Source: Bacteroidales bacterium (lineage in GTDB: Bacteria; Bacteroidota; Bacteroidia; Bacteroidales; Bacteroidaceae). From it: DNA of 21,962 bases. The DNA is taken from the NCBI GenBank assembly GCA_004552195.1, contig SFPC01000023.1, positions 1-21,962 of the forward strand, in the 5' to 3' direction. A model generated the notes under the pieces. That model searched no databases and was not told where the DNA came from. It saw nothing but the letters and a program-made list of their open reading frames with translations. Positions 1 through 6,963 of this stretch are shown in pieces. The translations under genes were made by a program, and so were the position numbers. Positions within the stretch are counted from its first letter, which is position 1; every line of letters starts with the position of its first letter.

Positions 1-2
1 AC

Positions 3-80
3 TCAGAAGCTCTTAATGATATAATTTCTATATCTTACATAATAGATTATATAAACAAGGAAGCTTATAAAAATTTGTAG
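3..80 (+). CDS. 3' end of an unidentified AT-rich gene (partial)
   Basis: Frame 3 is open from the left edge of the window to a TAG stop at 78-80, giving about 25 residues that end in IIDYINKEAYKNL. The residues alternate hydrophobic and charged positions as the last helix of a soluble protein would. The other two plus-strand frames close within 25 bases. The DNA here is far more AT-rich than the genes from 616 onward, so this may be the end of an acquired gene. The family cannot be recognised from so few residues, and chance openness in AT-rich DNA is possible. Confidence 0.35.
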   Translation, partial: SEALNDIISISYIIDYINKEAYKNL

Positions 81-263
81 TACTAATAACTACAAAAGAA
101 ATAATGCCTAATTGAAGTTTCGGATGTTAATAAAAGCGTGAATATATAGGTGCAAAAAGGTATTAGATACTTGCGTATGTTGCAAGTAATGAGTAACATT
201 AAGGTTTGAAACAAAAAGACTCATTATACCAATGCCAATGCAAAAAGTTACAAATTTTCTGTC
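81..263. other. AT-rich intergenic DNA, no gene seen
   Basis: This stretch has stops in all frames and no convincing RNA gene. It is strongly AT-rich and gives way to GC-richer sequence beyond about 400, which suggests a composition boundary between the partial gene on the left and the ilv operon on the right. Confidence 0.5.
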
Positions 264-479
264 AGAGTGGTAAAAACGGAGCAGACTGTAACAGCATGGC
301 TGTTTTTGCTGTAACAGTCTGCTCCGTTTTTACCAGTTAAACCATGTACATATTGAGCCTTCACGAACTTAAGAACTTTTTCAAAGGTAATAGAGTGGCG
401 AAAACGGAGCATACCCACCCACTAAGCGCGGTTCAATCCACCCACTTGTGAGCAGAAAATCGGCTGAAAAAACGGAGCA
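264..479. repeat. Direct repeats sharing the core AAAACGGAGCA
   Basis: AGAGTGGTAAAAACGGAGCA at 264-283 recurs at 392-411 as AGAGTGGCGAAAACGGAGCA (two differences). The shorter core AAAACGGAGCA appears again at 469-479 and, inverted, at 320-330 in the right arm of the 268-335 hairpin. Four copies of an 11-mer in 220 bases are unlikely by chance. The function is unknown. Confidence 0.7.
268..335. repeat. Near-perfect 29-bp inverted repeat (large hairpin)
   Basis: The arms at 268-296 and 307-335 are complementary with one mismatch around a 10-nt loop; the left arm begins TGGTAAAAACGGAGCAGACT. Neither strand has a T-run after the stem, so this is not a standard intrinsic terminator. It could be a small MITE-like insertion or a hairpin that protects transcript ends. 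The outer part of the left arm recurs nearby as a direct repeat at 392-411. Confidence 0.8.
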
Positions 480-549
480 TTGCCGTTCACATTGGAAAAT
501 GATAACCGCTGACGGATTGTTGCGAAGGAGTGCGCTTACCATAAAAGAA

Positions 550-590
550 CTGCATCCCTTTCCGGCAAGAAACGGCGGGAAGGGATGCAG
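550..590 (-). terminator. Intrinsic terminator of the ilv operon
   Basis: CTGCATCCCTT (550-560) pairs with AAGGGATGCAG (580-590), and the stem continues inward as an imperfect GC-rich helix. Read on the minus strand it follows the ilvC stop by about 25 bases and is followed by a T-rich stretch (GTTCTTTTAT). A run of nine G on the plus strand (601-609) lies between the stop codon and the stem. Confidence 0.75.
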
Positions 591-615
591 TATGAAAAGA
601 GGGGGGGGGAGAATT

Positions 616-1659
616 TTAGTTGTTCTCGGGACGAAGTTTGCGGACCGTTTCGCCGGCACGCCACATTTCGCTCTCACGCAAGGCTTTCAGCTCGGCCTCC
701 AAGCCGATGCGGTAATCGGGTTTGGAATTGCTGTCGATGGAAATCTGTGCTTCATTACCGCTTGCCACACTCTGATAGAGCTTTTCCATCACGGGCTTGA
801 TGGCATCATGGAAGGGCCCCATCCAGTCGAGCGCACCACGTTGGGCGGTGGTGGAACAGTTGGCGTACATCCAGTCCATACCGTTCTTCCCAATCATCGG
901 GATGAGCGACTGGGTGAACTCTTCCACCGTTTCGTTGAATGCCTCCGAGGGAGTGTGGCCGTGTTCGCGGAGCGTTTCGTACTGAGCCAGGAACAGACCC
1001 TGCACAGCACCCATCAGGGAGCCGCGCTCGCCGGTCAGGTCGCTGGTAGCCTCGCGCTTGAAATCCGTTTTGAACAAATAGCCGGAACCGATACCTACAC
1101 CGAAAGCGAGCACTTTCTCCGTAGCCTTGCCGGAATAATCCTGATAAACGGCATAAGAGGAGTTCAGGCCTCGGCCTTCCAGGAACATGGTGCGAAGTGA
1201 GGTACCGGAACCCTTGGGAGCAACCATGATCACGTCAATGTCGGCAGGAGGCACCACGCCGGTACGGTCGTTCCACGTGATGGCAAATCCATGAGAGAAA
1301 TAAAGTGTCTTGCCTGTGGTGAGATAGGGTTTCAGGCGGGGCCACAGCTGCATCTGGGCTGCGTCAGAAAGCAGCATGCAGACAATGGTGCCACGCTCGG
1401 CTGCCTCTTCGAGAGAGAAGAGTGTTTCGCCGGGCACCCAACCGTCGGCCACTGCCTTGTCGTAAGTTTTCCCTTCACGCTGTCCGACGATCACATTGAA
1501 GCCATTGTCGCGGAGGTTACAAGCCTGGCCGGGACCTTGGACACCGTAGCCCAGAACGGCAATGGTTTCATTCTTCAACACTTCACGAGCCTTTTCAAGG
1601 GGAAACTCTTCGCGGGTCATCACTTCTTCAACGACTCCGCCAAAATTTAATTGTGCCAT
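616..1659 (-). CDS. ilvC: Ketol-acid reductoisomerase
   Basis: This cytoplasmic enzyme carries out the second common step of valine and isoleucine synthesis, converting acetolactate or acetohydroxybutyrate to the dihydroxy acid with NADPH and Mg2+. The 347-residue protein has an N-terminal Rossmann domain with GYGVQG at residues 37-42. It also has FSHGF with the conserved His near 123, APKGSGTSLR at about 147-156, and the metal-binding DLTGE motif at 207-211. The length fits the short class I form. It is the last gene of a minus-strand run after ilvD, ilvB and ilvN; the 51-bp gap from ilvN holds no promoter that I recognise, so co-transcription is likely. A terminator follows the stop. In Bacteroides an acyl-ACP thioesterase gene usually sits just upstream of ilvC; here it is absent. 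Confidence 0.97.
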   Translation of the reverse strand: MAQLNFGGVVEEVMTREEFPLEKAREVLKNETIAVLGYGVQGPGQACNLRDNGFNVIVGQREGKTYDKAVADGWVPGETLFSLEEAAERGTIVCMLLSDAAQMQLWPRLKPYLTTGKTLYFSHGFAITWNDRTGVVPPADIDVIMVAPKGSGTSLRTMFLEGRGLNSSYAVYQDYSGKATEKVLAFGVGIGSGYLFKTDFKREATSDLTGERGSLMGAVQGLFLAQYETLREHGHTPSEAFNETVEEFTQSLIPMIGKNGMDWMYANCSTTAQRGALDWMGPFHDAIKPVMEKLYQSVASGNEAQISIDSNSKPDYRIGLEAELKALRESEMWRAGETVRKLRPENN

Positions 1660-1710
1660 TTCTGTTATTTAAAAATTGTTGTTTACGTCTATTATTCACT
1701 TATCTTCAAG

Positions 1711-2343
1711 TTAAATATCGGCAGGATGTTGCGAAGCGCGATACTCCTCCTGCCTTAGTTGCAGGAACTCTGCCAAGGGTTCTCGGTGGCTCTTGGTCAC
1801 GGCCACCACGCCGGAACTGACGTATTGCAGCAGGCAGTTGCAAGCCTTCAGTTTGCGGTACAACGCCATGGTTTCTTCGGGAAGTCCCTCTTTCGAGACA
1901 ATGGCGTAGGTATTGTTCACCTCCACTATTTTCCCGTCGTAGAAGCGGATGGCCTTCGATATGTCCCGGTTGGCCACAAGCTGGGCGGTGGCAATCTTGT
2001 ACAAAGCCTGATCCATCACGTAAACCTCATCGCTCGTATAATAACGTGCATTGAGCACATCAATTTTCTTTTCGAGTTGCTTCACCAAGGTTTTCACCGT
2101 TTGTTCGTCTGTATAAGTGGTGATGGTGTAGCGATGGATATGCTCAAAGCCTGATGCGGAAGCGTTGAGGCTTTCGATGTTCAGCTGGCGACGCGTGAAG
2201 ACATTCGTCACGGAATTGAGCACGCCGGCCAGGTTTTCGGAGAACACGATGATGGTGAACAGTTTTACGCCGCCCGCCTTCTCGCATGGGGTCGTGGCCG
2301 AGGGGCCGGCTGCACCGGTATTTGTATTGGGTTGGGGTGTCAT
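1711..2343 (-). CDS. ilvN: Acetolactate synthase, regulatory small subunit
   Basis: This is the regulatory partner of the IlvB catalytic subunit; in this family it binds valine through an ACT domain and confers feedback inhibition. The 210-residue protein has an ACT domain at about residues 27-105, recognisable from LFTIIVFSENLAGVLNSV and RRQLNIESLNAS. The typical C-terminal small-subunit domain of acetolactate synthases follows. The first 25 or so residues are Pro, Thr, Gly and Ala-rich and are longer than I expect for the family, so the true start could be further in, although the annotated ATG lies only 11 bases after the ilvB stop, a normal operon spacing. It is translated after ilvB and before ilvC. 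Confidence 0.93.
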   Translation of the reverse strand: MTPQPNTNTGAAGPSATTPCEKAGGVKLFTIIVFSENLAGVLNSVTNVFTRRQLNIESLNASASGFEHIHRYTITTYTDEQTVKTLVKQLEKKIDVLNARYYTSDEVYVMDQALYKIATAQLVANRDISKAIRFYDGKIVEVNNTYAIVSKEGLPEETMALYRKLKACNCLLQYVSSGVVAVTKSHREPLAEFLQLRQEEYRASQHPADI

Positions 2344-2354
2344 AGGCTGTTTGG

Positions 2355-4061
2355 TTAGTTGAGTTCGTCAGACGACAATATCATATCATCCACATCATGG
2401 CCGGGACAGCACATGGGCATCACGTTGTCTTCCTCCATCACTGCGGCTTGGAGCAGGAAGGGGCCGGGGGTGGACAGCATCAGCTCTATAGCCTCTGTCA
2501 ACTTGTTGCGGTCCGTTACCGTAAGGGCAGGTATGCGATAAGCCTCGGCAATTTTCTCATAATCCGGGTTCATCATGGGCGTGAAGGAATACCGGTGGCG
2601 GAAGAAGAGTTGCTGCCACTGCCGGACGTTTCCCAAGTAATTGTTGTTGAGCAGGATGATTTTCACCGGAGCCTGCTGTTCCATGATAGTGCCCAGTTCT
2701 TCGATGGTCATTTGCAAGCCTCCGTCGCCCAAGAAGAGGCAAACCGTGCGCTCCGGTGCGCCGAAGGTGGCACCGATGGCAGCCGGCAGGCCATACCCCA
2801 TCGTTCCCATGCCTCCGGAAGTGACCACGCTCCGTTTCTCTGAAAAGCGGAAATAGCGGGCCGCCATCATTTGGTTCTGCCCCACGTCCGTCACCATCAC
2901 GGCTTTGTGGTGTGTCAATTCCGATACACGGCGTATCACTTCGCCCATACGCAAGGGACCTTCGGAGGGATGGATTTGCGGTTCTATCACCTTTTCGTTT
3001 TCCAGTGCATCCCACTCGCGGAAGCTTTCTCGCCACTCGTTGTGCTCCTTGTCTTCAAGCAAGGCCGTAACGGCAGGAAGCGTTTCCTTGCAATCGCCCA
3101 ACACGGCCACGTCGACTGACACGTTTTTGTCAATTTCCGCAGGATCAATGTCGAAATGAATTTTCTTGGCCTGCCGCGCATAGCTTTCAAGTTTTCCCGT
3201 GATACGGTCGTCAAAGCGCATGCCCACAGCAATGAGTAAATCGCACTCCTGAGTTTTCTTGTTGGAGCCGAGCGAACCGTGCATACCGAGCATCCCGACA
3301 TTCAACGGGTGGTCGGAAGGCAGGGCCGAGAGTCCCAGCAGGGTACAGCCGGCGGGCAGTCCGGCCTTCTCGACAAAGCGTTTCAGTTCTTCCTGGGCAT
3401 GTCCGAGTTCCACGCCCTGTCCCACCAGTACCAAGGGGCGTTTGGCGGCATTGATCAGGGCAGCGGCTTCCACCACGCTCTGCTTGGAGGTGTTGGGCAC
3501 AGGTACATAACTACGGATAAAATCGATACTTCCGGGCACATATTCCGCTTTCTCCAGTTGGGCGTTTTTGGCAAAATCGAGCACCACGGGTCCGGGGCGA
3601 CCGCTGCCCGCGATATAAAAGGCACGGTGTACAGCCCAAGCCACATCTTTGGCCGATCGGATTTGGTAAGCCCATTTGCTGATGGGTTGTGCTATGTCCA
3701 CCACGTCGCATTCCTGAAAGGCATCCGTGCCCAGCATCGGGGCGGCAACTTGTCCGGTAATCACCACCATGGGCGTACTGTCCATCATGGCATCGGCAAT
3801 ACCCGTGATGGTGTTGGTTGCCCCCGGGCCGCTCGTCACCAAACAAACGCCCGTCCGTCCGCTCACACGGGCATAGCCTTCTGCGGCATGGGCTGCGGCT
3901 TGTTCGTGGCGCACGAGGATATGGTTAAGTCGGTCGCGGTAATCATAAAGCGCATCGTACACGGGCATGATGGCACCGCCGGGGTAGCCAAAAAGGGTTT
4001 CCACCCCTTCGTCCAGCAATGCGCGCATAAGGATTTCCGCACCTGTTATTTCTTTAGTCAT
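2355..4061 (-). CDS. ilvB: Acetolactate synthase, catalytic large subunit
   Basis: This thiamine-diphosphate enzyme condenses two pyruvates to acetolactate, or pyruvate with 2-oxobutyrate to acetohydroxybutyrate, the first common step of the pathway. The 568-residue protein has all three domains. The N-terminal PYR domain has GYPGGAIMPVYDAL and the ThDP-activating Glu near residue 53 in RHEQ. A central domain follows. The C-terminal PP domain has the ThDP/Mg2+ motif GDG at 445-447 ending in NNN at 472-474. GQVAAPMLGTDAFQE is typical of biosynthetic AHAS rather than catabolic acetolactate synthase. It is preceded by ilvD (40-bp gap) and followed by its own regulatory subunit, which also supports the biosynthetic assignment. 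Confidence 0.97.
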   Translation of the reverse strand: MTKEITGAEILMRALLDEGVETLFGYPGGAIMPVYDALYDYRDRLNHILVRHEQAAAHAAEGYARVSGRTGVCLVTSGPGATNTITGIADAMMDSTPMVVITGQVAAPMLGTDAFQECDVVDIAQPISKWAYQIRSAKDVAWAVHRAFYIAGSGRPGPVVLDFAKNAQLEKAEYVPGSIDFIRSYVPVPNTSKQSVVEAAALINAAKRPLVLVGQGVELGHAQEELKRFVEKAGLPAGCTLLGLSALPSDHPLNVGMLGMHGSLGSNKKTQECDLLIAVGMRFDDRITGKLESYARQAKKIHFDIDPAEIDKNVSVDVAVLGDCKETLPAVTALLEDKEHNEWRESFREWDALENEKVIEPQIHPSEGPLRMGEVIRRVSELTHHKAVMVTDVGQNQMMAARYFRFSEKRSVVTSGGMGTMGYGLPAAIGATFGAPERTVCLFLGDGGLQMTIEELGTIMEQQAPVKIILLNNNYLGNVRQWQQLFFRHRYSFTPMMNPDYEKIAEAYRIPALTVTDRNKLTEAIELMLSTPGPFLLQAAVMEEDNVMPMCCPGHDVDDMILSSDELN

Positions 4062-4101
4062 ATAGCTTATCTAATTTACATTTCGGAGGTTAGGCAATAA
4101 C

Positions 4102-5901
4102 TTATATTTCCCTCACGCCTCCTTTGTCGGCACTGCTCACCATGGAAGCATAAGCCCGGAGAGCCTTTGACACCACGCGCTGACGTTCCAGCGGACGCAT
4201 GGGGCGTGCGGCCAATTCCTCATCGGACAAATGCACGCACAGTTTACGCGAGGGAATGTCTATTTCGATAATGTCGCCATCCACCACCTTGCCTATGGCA
4301 CCGCCGGCGGCAGCTTCGGGCGAGATGTGTCCGAGGCTCAGCCCCGAGGTTCCGCCCGAGAAACGTCCGTCCGTAATCAGCGCGCAAAGTTTTCCCAGAT
4401 GGCGGCTTTTGATATAGGAGGTGGGATAAAGCATCTCCTGCATGCCCGGCCCTCCTTTGGGACCTTCGTGGGTAATTACCACCACATCGCCCGCCTGCAC
4501 CTTTCCGCCCAGAATACCTTCGCAAGCGGCATCCTGCGAATCGAACACCCGGGCCGGCCCTTCAAAATGCCAAAGGCTCTCGTCCACGCCCGCCGTTTTC
4601 ACCACGCAACCGTCTTGGGCAATGTTTCCAAACAACACGGCAAGTCCGCCGTCTCGTGTATAGGCATGTTCCAGCGAACGGATACATCCCTCGGCGCGGT
4701 CCGTGTCCAGTGTGGGCCACTGCGCATCCTGCACACCCATTTGCGTACAGAACTTGCCGCCCGGCGCGCTGTGATAAATGCGTTCGGCCTCGGCATCGGT
4801 TGCCGTCCCCATGATGTTGTATTTTTGGATATCCTCGCCCAGCGTGGCACCGTTCACACGGATAGCGTCCGTGGCAAGCAGGCCACCCTTGGCCAATTCC
4901 CCCATGATGCCCATCACGCCCCCGGCGCGGTTGCATTCCTGCACGGAGTAACGCTGCGTGTTGGGAGCCAACTTACACAGACAAGGCACCCGCCGGCTCA
5001 GGCTGTCGATGTCGGCCATGCAAAAATCGACCTCGGCCTCATGGGCCACAGCCAGCAGGTGGAGCACCGTATTGGTTGACCCGCCCATGGCAATGTCCAG
5101 TGTCATGGCATTGAGGAAAGCCTGCCTTGTGGCAATGGTGCGGGGCAGCACACTTTCGTCTCCCTCCTCATAATATTTATAGGCGTTCTTCACAATCAGT
5201 TTGGCAGCATCTTCAAACAGCCGTTTACGGTTCACGTGCGTAGCCGGCACCGTGCCGTTTCCCGGCAACGAAAGCCCCAACGCCTCCGTCAGGCAGTTCA
5301 TGGAATTGGCGGTGAACATACCGGAGCAGGAACCACACCCGGGACAAGCCCGTGCCTCAATCTCGGCCAGTTCTTCATCGCTCACCGAAGCATCGGCTCC
5401 CTTCACCATGGCGGTCACCAAGTCCACATTCTCTCCCTTGAAACGTCCGGCCTCCATCGGCCCGCCGCTTACAAACACCGTGGGAATGTTCAACCGCATG
5501 GCAGCCATCAGCATTCCGGGGGTAATCTTGTCGCAATTCGATATGCACACCAAGGCATCAGCCTTGTGAGCTTGCACCATATACTCCACGCTGTCGGCGA
5601 TGATGTCGCGCGAAGGCAAGGAGTAGAGCATACCGTCATGGCCCATGGCGATGCCGTCGTCAATAGCAATGGTATTGAACTCTGCTGCATAGCATCCCAG
5701 CTTTTCTATTTCGCTTTTCACGAGTTGTCCCGCTTCATGCAGATGGGTATGTCCGGGCACAAACTGGGTAAACGAGTTGGCGATAGCGATAATGGGCTTT
5801 CCCAGCTGTTCGCGTTTCATTCCGGTGGCCATCCACAAAGCCCTGGCTCCGGCCATCCGCCGGCCTTCGGTGCTGAATGCACTACGCAACTTATTCTTCA
5901 T
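4102..5901 (-). CDS. ilvD: Dihydroxy-acid dehydratase
   Basis: This iron-sulphur dehydratase makes the 2-oxo acid precursors of valine and isoleucine, the third common step. Starting at 5901 the protein has 599 residues. I chose this ATG because [20 protein letters not shown] aligns from its first residue with the start of E. coli IlvD. The frame is open upstream to 5961, including in-frame ATGs at 5952 and 5928. Cluster-ligand cysteines are visible in [10 protein letters not shown] and [42 protein letters not shown] and [11 protein letters not shown] are also conserved. The sequence resembles the E. coli-type, oxygen-sensitive enzyme, which fits an anaerobe. It is the first gene of the operon, with a promoter-like box near 6000. 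Confidence 0.96.
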   Translation of the reverse strand: MKNKLRSAFSTEGRRMAGARALWMATGMKREQLGKPIIAIANSFTQFVPGHTHLHEAGQLVKSEIEKLGCYAAEFNTIAIDDGIAMGHDGMLYSLPSRDIIADSVEYMVQAHKADALVCISNCDKITPGMLMAAMRLNIPTVFVSGGPMEAGRFKGENVDLVTAMVKGADASVSDEELAEIEARACPGCGSCSGMFTANSMNCLTEALGLSLPGNGTVPATHVNRKRLFEDAAKLIVKNAYKYYEEGDESVLPRTIATRQAFLNAMTLDIAMGGSTNTVLHLLAVAHEAEVDFCMADIDSLSRRVPCLCKLAPNTQRYSVQECNRAGGVMGIMGELAKGGLLATDAIRVNGATLGEDIQKYNIMGTATDAEAERIYHSAPGGKFCTQMGVQDAQWPTLDTDRAEGCIRSLEHAYTRDGGLAVLFGNIAQDGCVVKTAGVDESLWHFEGPARVFDSQDAACEGILGGKVQAGDVVVITHEGPKGGPGMQEMLYPTSYIKSRHLGKLCALITDGRFSGGTSGLSLGHISPEAAAGGAIGKVVDGDIIEIDIPSRKLCVHLSDEELAARPMRPLERQRVVSKALRAYASMVSSADKGGVREI

Positions 5902-5932
5902 AACTACTTGTTCTATCAGTAATGCCATACCC

Positions 5933-5946
5933 TGCCGCAAACGGCA
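5933..5946 (-). promoter_or_regulatory. Small hairpin in the ilvD leader
   Basis: TGCCG (5933-5937) and CGGCA (5942-5946) pair around a 4-nt loop in the ilvD 5' region, just before the in-frame ATG at 5928. It could affect start-codon choice or translation. The stem is only 5 bp and no competing structure was worked out, so any regulatory role is speculative. Confidence 0.35.
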
Positions 5947-5998
5947 AAGCATCGCTTTCAATCCTTACAAATTATTACTTTTTTGTTACTTTGGTTTG

Positions 5999-6006
5999 CA
6001 AAAGTA
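5999..6006 (-). promoter_or_regulatory. Bacteroidetes -7 box for the ilv operon
   Basis: On the minus strand TACTTTTG matches the Bacteroidetes sigma consensus TAnnTTTG. Possible TTG or TTTG elements upstream lie 15 and 23 nt away, not at the usual 19-21 nt, so the -33 assignment is uncertain. Transcription from here would leave a leader of about 90 nt before the ATG at 5901. Confidence 0.5.
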
Positions 6007-6162
6007 TCTATTATTTCCAAACAACCGTTCAAATTGCCATAAAAAATATAGTTTTTTGCAAACCGGCATGAACATATTGCACACCACGCGCTTCTTCGCG
6101 CAAAACTTTTCCGTACAATGAGCCGTGTGCTCCTTTCTCCTCCGTCCTGCATCAAATAAAAA

Positions 6163-6196
6163 CATGCCCGACCAAAAGATGTACCGGTCGGGCATG
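6163..6196 (-). terminator. Intrinsic terminator after the 6339-6782 gene
   Basis: CATGCCCGACC (6163-6173) and GGTCGGGCATG (6186-6196) form a perfect 11-bp stem. On the minus strand it is followed by GTTTTTATTTG. It also has ATTTTGA on the plus strand but no gene on that side needs it. It lies about 140 bases after the stop of the orphan gene. Confidence 0.75.
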
Positions 6197-6239
6197 ATTT
6201 TGAAAATTGCTTTTGCTTTGCAGCGGAGATGCCGGATAT

Positions 6240-6312
6240 ACCAGAAAGACAAGAAAGACCAGAAAGGGCCCAAAGCCCCCGGCCCGGAACAAAAAAAATG
6301 AAAGTTCCGGGC
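6240..6312. repeat. Short purine-rich tandem repeat and a 9-bp inverted repeat
   Basis: Around 6241-6267 three near-copies of a 9-10 nt AGAAAGAC unit occur in a row. Just after, GCCCGGAAC (6282-6290) is complementary to GTTCCGGGC (6304-6312) around an A-rich loop. The region lies between the orphan gene stop and its terminator and has no coding potential that I trust. Confidence 0.5.
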
Positions 6313-6338
6313 AGCGAGGAGCACGCCTCCTCCGGCAT

Positions 6339-6782
6339 TCAATCCTCGGCACACAACTGCTGCCAAAAATGTTCCAGGTCCTCTTCCAAGCCCTGCATCA
6401 AATCGCCGCTGAGCATCATCGTATCATCGTCCACCAAATAGAGGTCGGCAATCGTTTCGTGGTCCTCGCCCATCAGCACGTAGGAATACGGCTTCAGCAC
6501 CGCCACATGCTCCGTCACCTCCTTCAGGCGGGTCAAGGCGGTAATCAGGATGGGTTGCACCTCGTCGTAGAAACGCTCATCACGGTTGCCAATCCATTCC
6601 TCCACCACGCAGCGTGTCAGTTCATGGTCATCATCGTCGAACACCAGCAATTCGCCACTTTCCTGCTTCACCTGCAAATAAATATCGGTCAGCGGCAGGC
6701 AGTCGGTCTGCGGCAGGAATTTCGACGCGGCCTTGCGCAAAGCGCGTTCTATCTGCTGGAAAGTTTGTTCATTGGCTGTCAT
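6339..6782 (-). CDS. Acidic protein of unknown function
   Basis: I do not recognise this 147-residue protein. It is soluble with no signal peptide or membrane segment. It is acidic, with clusters such as FDDDDHE near residue 50 and VDDDTMM near 118, and appears to alternate helices and strands. Support for a real gene is good. It uses normal codons, a purine-rich AGGAG lies about 7 nt before the ATG, a TAATTTTG promoter box lies about 30 nt upstream, and an intrinsic terminator follows. It is transcribed alone, divergently from the GH20 gene at 6964. A function cannot be given from the sequence. Confidence 0.8.
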   Translation of the reverse strand: MTANEQTFQQIERALRKAASKFLPQTDCLPLTDIYLQVKQESGELLVFDDDDHELTRCVVEEWIGNRDERFYDEVQPILITALTRLKEVTEHVAVLKPYSYVLMGEDHETIADLYLVDDDTMMLSGDLMQGLEEDLEHFWQQLCAED

Positions 6783-6810
6783 TGTTTACTCCTTTCTTGT
6801 TGAATTACTG

Positions 6811-6818
6811 CAAAATTA
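6811..6818 (-). promoter_or_regulatory. Bacteroidetes -7 box for the orphan gene
   Basis: TAATTTTG on the minus strand matches TAnnTTTG and lies about 28 nt upstream of the ATG at 6782. No clear -33 TTG was found at the usual distance. Confidence 0.5.
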
Positions 6819-6963
6819 CATTTTTTCCTAAAATATCTTACTCCCGACTGGCAAAATATACTTTCTCTCCTTATCTTTCGCAGCGTTTCTCACACAATAT
6901 ATAATATAGGAGCGACCTCCGGACGCTCTGCTTGTTACCCGACTTCATCTTTCCTTTCCCATC

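Noticed and set aside
268..335. Large hairpin as an intrinsic terminator
   Set aside because: There is no T-run after the stem on either strand, and a better terminator for the ilv operon is at 550-590.
601..609. G9 homopolymer as a phase-variation tract
   Set aside because: It lies after the ilvC stop and before the terminator, so slippage would not change any reading frame or promoter that I can see.
448..1650. Long plus-strand open frames opposite ilvC (for example 448-1200 and 1291-1650)
   Set aside because: They are antisense shadows of the GC-rich ilvC gene, with His/Val/Gly-rich composition and no domain or ribosome site.
3279..4100. 273-codon plus-strand open frame opposite ilvB
   Set aside because: It is antisense to a certain gene with conserved acetolactate synthase motifs throughout; the composition is typical of a shadow frame.
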